From contig DS021199.1 in the NCBI GenBank assembly GCA_001735895.1, positions 449,800 through 488,038 of the forward strand: 38,239 nucleotides of DNA, given 5' to 3'. Shown piece after piece: positions 24,880-33,111 of this stretch (positions are counted from its first letter, which is position 1; each line of letters starts with the position of its first letter). The notes under the pieces are model-generated. The model saw only the letters and a list, made by a program, of their open reading frames with translations. It was not told the origin of the DNA and did no database searches. This DNA is from Olavius algarvensis Gamma 3 endosymbiont. Lineage in GTDB: Bacteria; Pseudomonadota; Gammaproteobacteria; GCA-001735895. Made by a program: the position numbers and the translations under genes.

Positions 24880-26381
24880 GACTCCTCCCCCGCCGCACAG
24901 GGATCGCGCGATGGTAAGCCCGCCTCGGCCAGCGCGACTGCACGAAATATCGCGCGCCCTTTGTTCATGGTTTCCGCCCATTCGTTTGCAGGCACCGAAT
25001 CATAAACGATACCGGCGCCAGCCTGGATATAAAGCCGGTCATCCTTGATTACTGCGGTACGAATTGCAATCGCGGTATCCATATTCCCGCCCCAGGAGAT
25101 ATAGCCCACCGCGCCGGAATAAATTCCGCGCTTGACCGGTTCCAGCTCGTCGATGATTTCCATCGCCCTAATCTTGGGCGCGCCCGATACCGTGCCGGCG
25201 GGAAAGGTCGCGCGCAACACATCGAAGGCCGACATTTCGGGTTTGATTTTAGCTTCGACGTTGGACACGATGTGCATTACGTGGGAGTAGCGTTCGACAA
25301 TCATTTTTTCGGTCAGGCTGACGCTGCCGACCTGGCTGACCCGGCCGGCGTCATTGCGCCCGAGGTCGATAAGCATCAGGTGTTCGGCGAGTTCCTTGGG
25401 GTCGTTGAGCAATTCCCGTTCGAGTTCCAGGTCGTCGTCAGGCGTTCTGCCACGCGGCCGCGTACCGGCGATCGGCCGTACCGTAACCGCCTCGTCCTCG
25501 AGCCGCACCAGGATTTCCGGAGATGAACCAACCACGTGATGGTCGCCGAGATTGAGATAATAAAGGTAGGGCGATGGATTGAGACTGTGCAAGGCCCGGT
25601 ACAAATTGACCGGCGGCGCGCGGTAGGGAATCGATAAGCGTTGCGACAGGACAATCTGCATCGCGTCGCCGTCGATAATGTACTGGCGCGCCTTGTCCAC
25701 CGCATCCTCGAAACCCTGCCGGGTAAACTCGGAAGTAAAATCCCGCTCGCTGACGGCATGTTCCGAGGCGCGTGGATTGTCATCCAGCCGCTCCGATTTG
25801 AGCTTGACCTCGAGTTCGTCGAGCTGGCGCTGACCCTCGTGCCAGGCGTCCTCCGCCGCAGGCTCCACGTGTACGATCAGAAACATGCGTGAGGACAGGT
25901 TGTCGAAAACCACCAGCTTGTCGCTGAGCATTAACAGGATGTCGGGCGTCTCGTGTTTATCGGGATTAGGACAGGTTGCAAGCTTCGGTTCTATATAACG
26001 AATCGTATCGTAGCCGAAATAACCAACCAGCCCGCCGTGGAACTTGGGCAGGCATTGTGCTTCGGCAACCTTGAAAAATGCCAGGTATTGCTCGATGAAT
26101 TCGAGCGGATCGTCGCATTCCTGCTCGCTTGCGACCTGGCCGTCGACTTCGAGCAAGACGCGTTTGCCGTACACCTTGATACGGGTGCTGCAGGCCATGC
26201 CGATAATCGAGTAGCGTCCCCATTTTTCGCCACCCTGCACCGATTCGAACAAATAGCTATACGGCTCGTCGGCAAGTTTTAAATAAGCGCTTAACGGCGT
26301 ATCGAGGTCGGCAAAAATTTCACGCACCAATGGGATGCGGTTGTAATCACGCCTGATTTGATTGAATTGCTTGAGGTTCAT
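24876..26381 (-). CDS. trpE: anthranilate synthase component I
   Basis: Converts chorismate to anthranilate. It has 501 residues. The N-terminal Trp-binding feedback region shows [20 protein letters not shown]; the catalytic domain has [60 protein letters not shown] and [13 protein letters not shown]. The leader upstream contains a short Trp-rich ORF. In many relatives gph lies between rpe and trpE; here there is only a 320-base gap. Confidence 0.98.
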   Translation of the reverse strand: MNLKQFNQIRRDYNRIPLVREIFADLDTPLSAYLKLADEPYSYLFESVQGGEKWGRYSIIGMACSTRIKVYGKRVLLEVDGQVASEQECDDPLEFIEQYLAFFKVAEAQCLPKFHGGLVGYFGYDTIRYIEPKLATCPNPDKHETPDILLMLSDKLVVFDNLSSRMFLIVHVEPAAEDAWHEGQRQLDELEVKLKSERLDDNPRASEHAVSERDFTSEFTRQGFEDAVDKARQYIIDGDAMQIVLSQRLSIPYRAPPVNLYRALHSLNPSPYLYYLNLGDHHVVGSSPEILVRLEDEAVTVRPIAGTRPRGRTPDDDLELERELLNDPKELAEHLMLIDLGRNDAGRVSQVGSVSLTEKMIVERYSHVMHIVSNVEAKIKPEMSAFDVLRATFPAGTVSGAPKIRAMEIIDELEPVKRGIYSGAVGYISWGGNMDTAIAIRTAVIKDDRLYIQAGAGIVYDSVPANEWAETMNKGRAIFRAVALAEAGLPSRDPCAAGEES

Positions 26382-26437
26382 GAGTGACTCTTAAACGGTA
26401 GAACAGAAAAAATAAACAAGGAAACGGCTGCTTGCGA

Positions 26438-26491
26438 TTACCATCGCCAGCTTCGGCTACCCTCAATTTTCTGTAAGCGTTCTTGAGTCAT
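26438..26491 (-). CDS. putative trp leader peptide (17 residues, ends W-R-W)
   Basis: A short ORF MTQERLQKIEGSRSWRW starting at ATG 26491 and ending at TAA 26438, 56 bases before the trpE start. Two Trp codons in the last three sense codons are what ribosome-mediated attenuation needs. A minus-strand T-rich run (TTTATTTTTTC) follows the ORF, and AGCTGGCGATGG/ATCGCAAGCAGC around the stop can pair in part. I do not see a textbook GC-rich terminator directly before the T-run, and the ribosome-binding site is weak, so the mechanism is open. Confidence 0.55.
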   Translation of the reverse strand: MTQERLQKIEGSRSWRW

Positions 26492-26564
26492 CTGGACTAA
26501 CACCAACGGTCAGGCGACTGAATCTATCACAGCATTCCGGGCAAGGCCATGACTATTTACAACT

Positions 26565-26700
26565 AGCCTGCATGGTGCACAAAGGGAACGAAACTCAGGT
26601 ACAAACTGTAGCCGGCCATTTTCTGGAAAAATCGATTTAATATTTTGATGTCTATGTAATTTCTCCGAAGTTTGTGCCGCCTTCGTGCAATATGCAGGCT
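26565..26700. mobile_element. small terminal-inverted-repeat element (about 136 bp), family not assigned
   Basis: The left end AGCCTGCATGGTGCAC continues with AAAGG; the reverse complement of the right end reads AGCCTGCATATTGCAC followed by GAAGG. The two ends match at 18 of 21 positions. No ORF of note lies inside, so it resembles a miniature inverted-repeat element distinct from the one at 11.7 kb. CTAG occurs just outside both ends (26563-26566 overlapping the left end; 26702-26705), but I cannot define a clean target duplication. Its right end touches the TAG stop of rpe. Confidence 0.6.
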
Positions 26701-26701
26701 G

Positions 26702-27397
26702 CTAGATCGACCCTGCGCGTTCAAGTTCGCTGCGCATTTGTCGCACAATGCTGTCATAACGATTCGGATCGCCGGGGTGGGCGCTACCGAAAATTCCGGA
26801 ACCGGAAACGAAGGTATCGGCGCCGGCGGCCGCGATTTCGGCGATATTGTCGACCTTGACGCCGCCGTCGATTTCAAGCCGGATATCGTGACCCGATTCA
26901 TCGATAATGCGGCGCGCGCTGCGCAGCTTATCGAGCGTCGCCGGAATGAAGCTCTGCCCGCCGAATCCGGGATTCACCGACATCAGCAAAATCATATCGA
27001 CCTTGTCGATAACGTGTTCGAGATAGCTTAGCGGCGTGGCCGGATTAAACACCAGGCCCGAACGGCAGCCGCTCTCGCGAATCAGCGACAAACTGCGATC
27101 GATATGCTCGGACGCTTCCGGATGAAAGGTAATGTAACTGGCGCCGGCACCGGCAAAATCGGGAATAATTCGATCCACCGGCTTAACCATCAAGTGTACA
27201 TCGATCGGCGCCTCGACACCGTGCTTGCGCAAGGCTTCGCATACCAGCGGCCCGATCGTCAGGTTGGGTACATAGTGATTATCCATCACGTCGAAATGCA
27301 CGATATCGGCACCCGCGGCGAGCACATTATCGACTTCTTCACCGAGTCGCGCGAAGTCAGCCGACAGGATCGAGGGGGCTATCTGGTAATCGGTCAT
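26702..27397 (-). CDS. rpe: ribulose-phosphate 3-epimerase
   Basis: Interconverts ribulose 5-phosphate and xylulose 5-phosphate. From ATG 27397 it has 231 residues, starting [21 protein letters not shown]; an ATG 18 bases upstream overlaps the CAGGAAT ribosome-binding region and is rejected. Motifs are [31 protein letters not shown] and EIDGGV, with metal ligands in place. The usual downstream neighbour gph is missing; a miniature element starts directly after the stop codon, and trpE follows. Confidence 0.97.
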   Translation of the reverse strand: MTDYQIAPSILSADFARLGEEVDNVLAAGADIVHFDVMDNHYVPNLTIGPLVCEALRKHGVEAPIDVHLMVKPVDRIIPDFAGAGASYITFHPEASEHIDRSLSLIRESGCRSGLVFNPATPLSYLEHVIDKVDMILLMSVNPGFGGQSFIPATLDKLRSARRIIDESGHDIRLEIDGGVKVDNIAEIAAAGADTFVSGSGIFGSAHPGDPNRYDSIVRQMRSELERAGSI

Positions 27398-27545
27398 GAT
27401 AATTCCTGGGTGCAAGTGGCAGGCAATTTACACCATATCGCCGTCGATTTCAGCCTGGTCAAAATGGATAACCGGCACTAACCCATATGAGCCCGGGTTA
27501 CACAATACCGCTAAACTGGCCCGCACCGGTTACGGAGTACATCAG

Positions 27546-27744
27546 ATGTCGGCAGAATCACAGCTAAAGCAGGAGATAGCAGCGCTTCAGCACGAATTAA
27601 GACCTGCGTCGGAGGGCACTAGAGCGCAATCGCAGCCGGCAACTCGAACGGCGAGCGCAACAGCTACGCAATAACATCGCGCTGTGCGAACACGACTTGA
27701 AACAGACAATTCAAAGGTCGGGAATCCGATCATCCGACACCTAG
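27546..27744 (+). pseudogene. possible small coiled-coil protein with a +1 shift
   Basis: ATG 27546 has CGGAG eight bases upstream and starts MSAESQLKQEIAALQHELR, a good coiled-coil beginning, then loses character and stops at 27674. In the +1 frame from 27604 the sequence continues as a charged coil (LRRRALERNRSRQLERRAQQ, then LRNNIALCEHDLKQTIQR) to TAG at 27742-27744. Removing one base near 27602-27603 would give a 65-residue coiled-coil protein. I do not recognise a family. The case rests on coil pattern and the ribosome-binding site alone. Confidence 0.4.
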
Positions 27745-27934
27745 CGGTTCTAACAGCAATCCCCTCAGTCAATTCGCTGGTACGACAGTTGAAACGCCGG
27801 CGGTTAAAGCGGGCTTCGTCAATGCCGGCGAAAACCCCTTGTTCCTGCGCGGTTTTCGAATTCCCGGCCTGGCATTTGCCGGCGACCGGTTTTATCCTAG
27901 TCGACTTGTCACCCAGCCCATCGGAGAGCAGGCC
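27745..27934. other. intergenic sequence upstream of the ChaC-like gene
   Basis: The frame of the downstream gene stays open through this stretch but has no ATG and no conserved content. The GC-rich sequence GCCGGCGA recurs (near 27822 and 27879). No promoter or terminator is convincing. Confidence 0.4.
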
Positions 27935-28504
27935 GTGTCTCACAATACCGTCGCCGAAAACCAGCGCCGCCATCGCCTGGACGACGATGAACAGCGCTGG
28001 CTGTTCGGTTACGGCTCGCTGATCTATCTAGTCGATTTTCCTTATCTGGAATCCAGGCCGGCGAGTATTCGCGGCTGGAGCCGGCGCTTCTGGCAGGGAT
28101 CGCACGATCACCGCGGCACCGAGCTTAATCCGGGTCGCGTGGTGACCCTGATTGAGGACCCGGACGCCGTCTGCGGCGGGCTCGCATATTTGATCGAAGC
28201 GCCGGTTTTCAGACAACTCGACGAGCGCGAAAAAAACGGCTACCTGCGCGTGGCCACCGAGATGACTTTCGCCGACGGTTCGCAGGCTAACGGCCTGACC
28301 TACATCGCCACCCCCGCCAACGAGGCCTATCTCGGCGCCGCTAGCGAATCCGATATCGCCCGTCATATCTGCGGCGCCGCGGGCCCCAGCGGCCCCAATG
28401 ACGAATACCTGCTGCAATTGGCAGAGGCGCTGCGCCGGCTGGGACAGCACGATCGGCACGTATTCAATATCGAATCCCATATCCTGAAAATAAAGCGGCA
28501 ATAA
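27935..28504 (+). CDS. ChaC-like gamma-glutamylcyclotransferase
   Basis: Predicted to cleave gamma-glutamyl peptides, probably glutathione, to 5-oxoproline. GTG 27935 is chosen because GGAGA lies seven bases before it and the conserved part begins soon after; it gives 189 residues. The substrate loop is WLFGYGSLIYLVDFPYLE, followed by GWSRRFWQGSHDHRGT and PGRVVTLIE; the catalytic Glu is in LDEREKNGYL; the C-terminal SGPNDEYLLQLAEALRRLG matches ChaC enzymes. The ChaC subgroup is favoured over YtfP-type GGCT by SHDHRGT and length. Confidence 0.85.
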   Translation: MSHNTVAENQRRHRLDDDEQRWLFGYGSLIYLVDFPYLESRPASIRGWSRRFWQGSHDHRGTELNPGRVVTLIEDPDAVCGGLAYLIEAPVFRQLDEREKNGYLRVATEMTFADGSQANGLTYIATPANEAYLGAASESDIARHICGAAGPSGPNDEYLLQLAEALRRLGQHDRHVFNIESHILKIKRQ

Positions 28505-28624
28505 TTTCCCGGCGTTGGAATTCAGCGGGTAATCGATCGAAAAACGGGCGTCGTCGATCCGGATGGCGCCGCCAGCCCGAAGCGCCATCTGACGGGCCAG
28601 TTAGCAATGCCGTCGCGGCGAGGT

Positions 28625-28930
28625 TTATTTCAGGTTGCCGATATAATCACCCAGGTTGTCGATGTCCGCATCGCTCAGCCCCGCCGCCATCGCATTCATG
28701 ACCGCGTTTTTGCGCGCTCCGCTGCGGAATTCGGTCAGCGTTTTACGAATAAAATCTCCGTTCCTGCCCTTGAGCGTGGGATAGGTGGCTACGGTACTTA
28801 CCCCGCCGGCGCCATGGCAACCGATACAACCCCGGGAGGCGTAGGTCGATTGGCCGGCGGCGACATCCGCCTGCGCGGTTGCGCTGCAGATCACCACCGC
28901 GGCGAGTAACAAACCAAAAACGAATCGCAT
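28625..28930 (-). CDS. small periplasmic class I cytochrome c
   Basis: A 101-residue single-heme cytochrome. Residues 1-21 are a Sec signal peptide (FVFGLLLAAVVICSATAQA). The heme motif CIGCH is at 35-39, with Met78 or Met81 as the probable axial ligand, and the C-terminal helix LSDADIDNLGDYIGNL is typical. ATG 28930 is preceded by GGGAG; the frame continues to 29044 without signal-peptide character. It resembles cytochrome c4/c5-half or c553 electron shuttles; the partner oxidase is not in the window. Divergent from the methyltransferase gene. Confidence 0.9.
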   Translation of the reverse strand: MRFVFGLLLAAVVICSATAQADVAAGQSTYASRGCIGCHGAGGVSTVATYPTLKGRNGDFIRKTLTEFRSGARKNAVMNAMAAGLSDADIDNLGDYIGNLK

Positions 28931-29058
28931 AAAACCGAGCTCCCAGGTAGTAATCTCGATATCACCATAAGATAATGGCGCCTTGAAAACCGCGTCATTG
29001 TTGCAAAGCCATATATCGATGTAAAGCCGCGGCCAGCATAGCAAACAGGGCTGAATCC

Positions 29059-29640
29059 GTGCTTAATGATTTGAACCGATACAACCGTAAAATTCGCCAG
29101 GACCTGAAAATCGAGTATCGCGGACTCGAGTTTTACACCACCTGGGGATTGTTTTCCCCGCGCGCCATCGATGACGGCTCGCGCCTGCTGCTCGACTACC
29201 TCGAACTAGAAACGGGTGACGACTGCCTCGATCTCGGCTGCGGTTACGGTGTGCTGGGCCTGCAGATGGCGAAACTTGCAGCGGAGGGCCATACGCTGAT
29301 GGTCGATAAGGATTTCGTCGCCGTCGATTACGCCGAGCGTAACCGCCGACACAACGGGATCGAGAATGCGAGCTGCCTGTTGAGTAACGGCTTCGACCAG
29401 ATTCCGGCGCAGCAATTCGACATCATCGTGTCGAATATCCCGGCCAAGGTCGGCAAGGAAATGTTATACATTTACCTGTTCGATGCACTCGACTACCTGA
29501 GGCCCGGCGGGTCGTTTTATATCGTCACGATTACCGGTCTGCGGCAGTTTTTCAAACGCGGTTTCAGCGAAGTCTTCGGGCACTACGAAAAAATCAAACA
29601 GGGCAAGACTTACACCGTTGCCCGCGGCATCAAGCAATAA
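29059..29640 (+). CDS. class I SAM-dependent methyltransferase (RsmC-like small domain)
   Basis: 193 residues starting with GTG 29059. The SAM-binding loop is LDLGCGYGVLGL at 57-68, after the FYTTWGLFSPRAIDDGSRLL segment typical of the methyltransferase-small (MTS) group that includes RsmC/RlmG and PrmC-like enzymes. The motif IV position reads SNIPAKVG (about 125-132), so the usual NPPF/NPPY is NIPA, as in RsmC-like proteins that methylate guanine N2. Only the catalytic half is present; the N-terminal pseudo-domain of RsmC is absent. The substrate is not predictable. Confidence 0.8.
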   Translation: MLNDLNRYNRKIRQDLKIEYRGLEFYTTWGLFSPRAIDDGSRLLLDYLELETGDDCLDLGCGYGVLGLQMAKLAAEGHTLMVDKDFVAVDYAERNRRHNGIENASCLLSNGFDQIPAQQFDIIVSNIPAKVGKEMLYIYLFDALDYLRPGGSFYIVTITGLRQFFKRGFSEVFGHYEKIKQGKTYTVARGIKQ

Positions 29641-29704
29641 CCCGCATTCAGCAGAGGATTGAACAAACGCTTACGAATCGCCGCTACCGCCGGCAGTTTC
29701 GGCG

Positions 29705-30844
29705 TTACCGGCGAGCCTTAGGGCTTTCGGCTCGGCCCAGAATTGTGCGCAAGTCTTCGAGCTGCGACAGGGCGTCATCGCGCGTTGCGCCGAGGCAGTT
29801 GACGTGCCCCATCTTGCGCCCCGGGCGCGCCTCGGCTTTGCCGTAGAGATGCAGTTTGGCGTGCTCCATTTTTAACAGCGCATCCCAATCGGGAAGACCG
29901 TTCCGCGGCCAGATATCCCCCAGCAGATTCCACATCGCCACCGGGCTGTGTTGGTGGCAGGAGCCCGCCGGCAAATCGCATACCATGCGCACCTGTTGCT
30001 CGAATTGCGAAGTTTCGCAGGCGTCGAGCGTATAGTGACCCGAGTTGTGCGGGCGGGGCGCCATTTCGCTAACCAGCACGCGCTGGTCGCCTGAAATAAA
30101 AAACTCGACCGCGAGCACTCCGCAGTAATCGAGCCCGTGCGCGATGCGCGTAGCCGCATCGATCGCTTCGTCGGCAAGCTCCTGCGAAATTAACGCGGGC
30201 GCGATCGTCACATCGAGAATGCCGTTGCTATGACTGTTTTCGGCGATCGAGAAACAGCTGACTTGACCCGCTAGCGAGCGGCACAACACCACCGATACCT
30301 CGCGCTCCAACTCGATAAGCTGCTCCAGCACGCAGGGTTTTCCGCCCACCTGCTCGAAGGCCGACGCCAGCGCGTCGAAATTCTCGCACAGCACCTGTCC
30401 CTTACCGTCGTATCCCAGCATTGCGGTCTTAAGTATCGCCGGAAAGCAGAACTCACGCGCGGCGGCCAAATCATCTTCATTTTCGATGGCGGCGAACTCG
30501 ACCGTATTCAATCCCTGTTCACGAAAGAACTGCTTCTCCAATTTGCGATGCTGCGCTATATGCAAGGCGGTCGCCGACGGACGCACCGGCACCGATTTGG
30601 CCAGGTAGGCCAGGGTTACCGCCGGAATATTTTCGAACTCGGTGGTTACTACCGCGCAATTGTGCGATAAAAAGTCGAGCGCCGCGGTATCGTCGTAGTC
30701 CCTGGCCAGCCCGCCGGCAGGACTGTTCGGGTCCGGATCGAGCACGATGACCTCGTATCCCAGCGTTCTGGCCGCGGTTACGAACATGCGCCCGAGCTGC
30801 CCGCCACCGAGCATGCCGAGGGTACTGCCGGGAAGAATCGACAT
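29705..30844 (-). CDS. purK: 5-(carboxyamino)imidazole ribonucleotide synthase
   Basis: ATP-grasp enzyme making N5-CAIR from AIR, bicarbonate and ATP. It has 379 residues, slightly longer than the E. coli 355. TLGMLGGGQLGRMFVTAAR opens the pre-ATP-grasp domain; PAILKTAMLGYDGKGQ and VLEQLIELEREVSVV belong to the ATP-grasp fold; EMAPRPHNSGHYTLDAC is the signature near residue 270. It starts 17 bases after purE ends, forming purE-purK. Confidence 0.97.
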   Translation of the reverse strand: MSILPGSTLGMLGGGQLGRMFVTAARTLGYEVIVLDPDPNSPAGGLARDYDDTAALDFLSHNCAVVTTEFENIPAVTLAYLAKSVPVRPSATALHIAQHRKLEKQFFREQGLNTVEFAAIENEDDLAAAREFCFPAILKTAMLGYDGKGQVLCENFDALASAFEQVGGKPCVLEQLIELEREVSVVLCRSLAGQVSCFSIAENSHSNGILDVTIAPALISQELADEAIDAATRIAHGLDYCGVLAVEFFISGDQRVLVSEMAPRPHNSGHYTLDACETSQFEQQVRMVCDLPAGSCHQHSPVAMWNLLGDIWPRNGLPDWDALLKMEHAKLHLYGKAEARPGRKMGHVNCLGATRDDALSQLEDLRTILGRAESPKARR

Positions 30845-30861
30845 ATTAGGGCCTGTTAACC

Positions 30862-31353
30862 CTAGGAAGCCGGCGGCAGCGTCATATCGAAAACCGCGTC
30901 GCGCTGGCGATCACGGAACTCGACCAGCAACCGGGCCAGCTCGCTATCGGCATTGGCCAGCATCGATACGGCAAATAAGGCCGCATTGATCGCGCCGGCT
31001 TTACCGATGGCGAAGGTCGCGACCGGAACGCCCTTCGGCATTTGCACGATGGAATAAAGCGAATCCTGCCCCTGCAGGTGCTCGGTCGGCACTGGCACGC
31101 CCAGCACCGGCAGCGTGGTGTTGGCGGCCAGCATGCCGGGCAGGTGCGCGGCGCCGCCCGCACCGGCGATAATACAGTCGATACCTTCGGCGGCAGCGGA
31201 CTTGGCGAAATCCGCCAGCAGATCGGGAGTCCGATGTGCCGATACGACCCGCGCCTGATAGTCGACGCCGAATTGCTCGAGGGTTTCGGTCGCATGCTGC
31301 ATTACCGGCCAATCGCTGGTACTGCCCATAACCACCGCTACTTTAGCTTTCAT
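30862..31353 (-). CDS. purE: N5-carboxyaminoimidazole ribonucleotide mutase
   Basis: Converts N5-CAIR to CAIR. It has 163 residues (E. coli 169). Motifs: [15 protein letters not shown] at the N-terminus with the substrate-binding Ser/Asp, [11 protein letters not shown] near residue 40, and [17 protein letters not shown] with the catalytic His in the PurE class I pattern. It is divergent from purC, the next enzyme in the pathway. Confidence 0.97.
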   Translation of the reverse strand: MKAKVAVVMGSTSDWPVMQHATETLEQFGVDYQARVVSAHRTPDLLADFAKSAAAEGIDCIIAGAGGAAHLPGMLAANTTLPVLGVPVPTEHLQGQDSLYSIVQMPKGVPVATFAIGKAGAINAALFAVSMLANADSELARLLVEFRDRQRDAVFDMTLPPAS

Positions 31354-31418
31354 ATCTCACCACCCACCGCTGAGGACTGCGCCATTACCTGCTCCGGGTT
31401 ATCCCAAAAAAGCGGGTG

Positions 31419-31426
31419 ATTATAAC
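31419..31426. promoter_or_regulatory. back-to-back -10 elements between purE and purC
   Basis: ATTATAAC reads TATAAT on the minus strand (31424-31419, perfect -10 for purE) and TATAAC on the plus strand (31421-31426, possible -10 for purC). Upstream -35 boxes are weak in both directions, and I do not see a PurR operator. Confidence 0.4.
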
Positions 31427-31515
31427 GCGATTCGGTTTAAAAAATTAGCCCTGAAATGAAGGTTCCGACTAAACGGCATGTTATGATGCGCGGCCTGAAA
31501 ATCCTGGAATCGGAA

Positions 31516-32398
31516 ATGAACAGCGACGCCATTTTTGAAACCCGTATCGACAACCTCGAATTGATCGGGCGCGGTAAGGTAAGGGATATTTACAGCATCG
31601 ATTCGGAGCATATGCTAATTGTCACCACGGATCGATTTTCGGCTTTCGACGTCGTGTTTGACGATCCGATTCCGCACAAAGGAGAATTACTGACCGAGGT
31701 CTCGAACTTTTGGTTTGATCGAACCGCCGGCTTAATCACCAATCATTTGAGCGGACTGGATTTGCGCGACTATGTCAGCGCGGACGATTACCAACGGCTG
31801 CGCACCCGTTCGATCATCGTCAGGCGCCTCGCGACCCTGCCGGTCGAAGCGATTGTGGCGTTACGTCATCGGATCCGGCTGGAAAGATTACCAGGCGACC
31901 GGCGCAATCTGCGGCATCGAGCTGCCGGCCGGCTTGCAGCAGGCGGCGCAGCTTCCCGAACCGATTTTCACGCCATCCACCAAGGCCGAGGTCGGCGACC
32001 ACGATATCAACGTAAGCATCGACCAGATCGTCGCCAAAATCGGCGCCGACAAGACCAACGCAATTCGGGAAAAGAGCATTCAGCTATACCGGCAAGCCGT
32101 CGATTACGCGCGCGCGCGCGGCATCATTATCGCCGACACCAAGTTCGAGTTCGGCGTCGACGCCAATGACGAGCTGGTATTGATCGACGAAATCCTGACC
32201 CCCGATTCGTCGCGTTACTGGCCGGCCGACGAATATCGCGCCGGCATCAGCCCGCCGAGTTACGACAAACAGTTCGTGCGCGATTACCTGGAGACGCTGG
32301 ACTGGGACAAAACCCCGCCGGCGCCAAAACTGCCGTTCGCGGTAGTCGAAAAAACCATGCAAAAGTATCGGCAGGTACGCGACATCCTGCTCGATTGA
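31516..32398 (+). pseudogene. purC: SAICAR synthase, long form, frameshifted in the middle
   Basis: Condenses CAIR with aspartate. From ATG 31516 (NLELIGRGKVRDIYSID, DRFSAFDVVFDDPIPHKGE, VSNFWFDRT) the frame is normal to VEAIV at ~31857, then diverges. The expected sequence resumes in the +1 frame at 31862: [37 protein letters not shown], and onward to TGA 32396-32398. Between them the four bases GCGT stand where the conserved Arg-Gly of VRGY would need six, so a 2-base loss is the best fit (one extra base would leave RY). The full enzyme would have about 294 residues, the long ADE1-like form instead of the 237-residue E. coli type. An essential purine step makes a real knock-out surprising. 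Confidence 0.92.
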
Positions 32399-32496
32399 CG
32401 ACCGCCGCCCGGCCAGCTGCGGGCATATCGCGCAAGTATCGGGTCGAAGTCAACAGCTGCTAGAATTCGGCTCATTTGAATCAGGGAATCCGAATC

Positions 32497-33111
32497 ATGT
32501 TCAAATCTATCGGCACTACATTAATCACCGGTTTTTTCACCTTGCTGCCGGTCGTACTAACGATTTATCTGCTGTACTGGATGGCGGTTTCCTCCGAGCA
32601 AATCATGGGCGACGCCCTGCGCTACTTGCTGCCCAAGGTGGCCTATTTTCCCGGCATGGGCACTATCGCCGGGCTGGTCATCGTTTTCTTCGTCGGACTG
32701 CTGATGAAAGCCGTACTGGTGCGGCAGCTGTTCGCGCTGGGCGAAAACCTGCTCTATCACTTGCCGATCATCAAGACCGTGTATCGCGCGATCCGCGATC
32801 TGTTCGACTTCTTTTCCCCCAAAAAGGAGAGCTTCGGTCGCGTCGTAATTGTGAAGATCGCAAATCTGGAAATCATCGGTTTTGTCACCCAGGAAGATCC
32901 GCAGCGTCTGCCGGAAGCGTTTCGCGATCGCGACTGCGTGCTGGTCTACTTGCCGATGAGCTACATGATCGGTGGTTATACCCTTTTGGTGCCGAGCTCG
33001 GATATCCGCCCCTGCAAGATGAGTATGGACGAAGCGATGCGCTTCGCGCTGACCGCCGGCATTACCGGCAAGGACACCGGTAGCGCCAAACCCTCGGTTG
33101 AAAACGCATGA
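32497..33111 (+). CDS. DUF502 family inner-membrane protein
   Basis: 204 residues from ATG 32497, which has CAGGGAA upstream; an ATG seven codons earlier is less suited. Two transmembrane helices: about residues 7-32 (GTTLITGFFTLLPVVLTIYLL) and 54-77 (GMGTIAGLVIVFFVGLLMK). The cytoplasmic or periplasmic domain has the family pattern PIIKTVYRAIRDLFDFFSP, GFVTQED, VYLPMSYMIGGYTLLVP and MSMDEAMRFALTAG. The function is unknown. Its stop overlaps the start of the alcohol dehydrogenase (ATGA). Confidence 0.9.
   Translation: MFKSIGTTLITGFFTLLPVVLTIYLLYWMAVSSEQIMGDALRYLLPKVAYFPGMGTIAGLVIVFFVGLLMKAVLVRQLFALGENLLYHLPIIKTVYRAIRDLFDFFSPKKESFGRVVIVKIANLEIIGFVTQEDPQRLPEAFRDRDCVLVYLPMSYMIGGYTLLVPSSDIRPCKMSMDEAMRFALTAGITGKDTGSAKPSVENA

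Noticed and set aside
25272-25526. Plus-strand open frame inside trpE
   Set aside because: Antisense shadow of the chorismate-binding domain.
26563-26901. 112-codon minus-strand frame crossing the rpe 3' end and the inverted-repeat element
   Set aside because: Out of frame with rpe, no start context, and no conserved features.
32107-32120. CG dinucleotide repeat
   Set aside because: It is inside purC and encodes the Arg-Ala-Arg of the [12 protein letters not shown] motif, so it is ordinary coding sequence.
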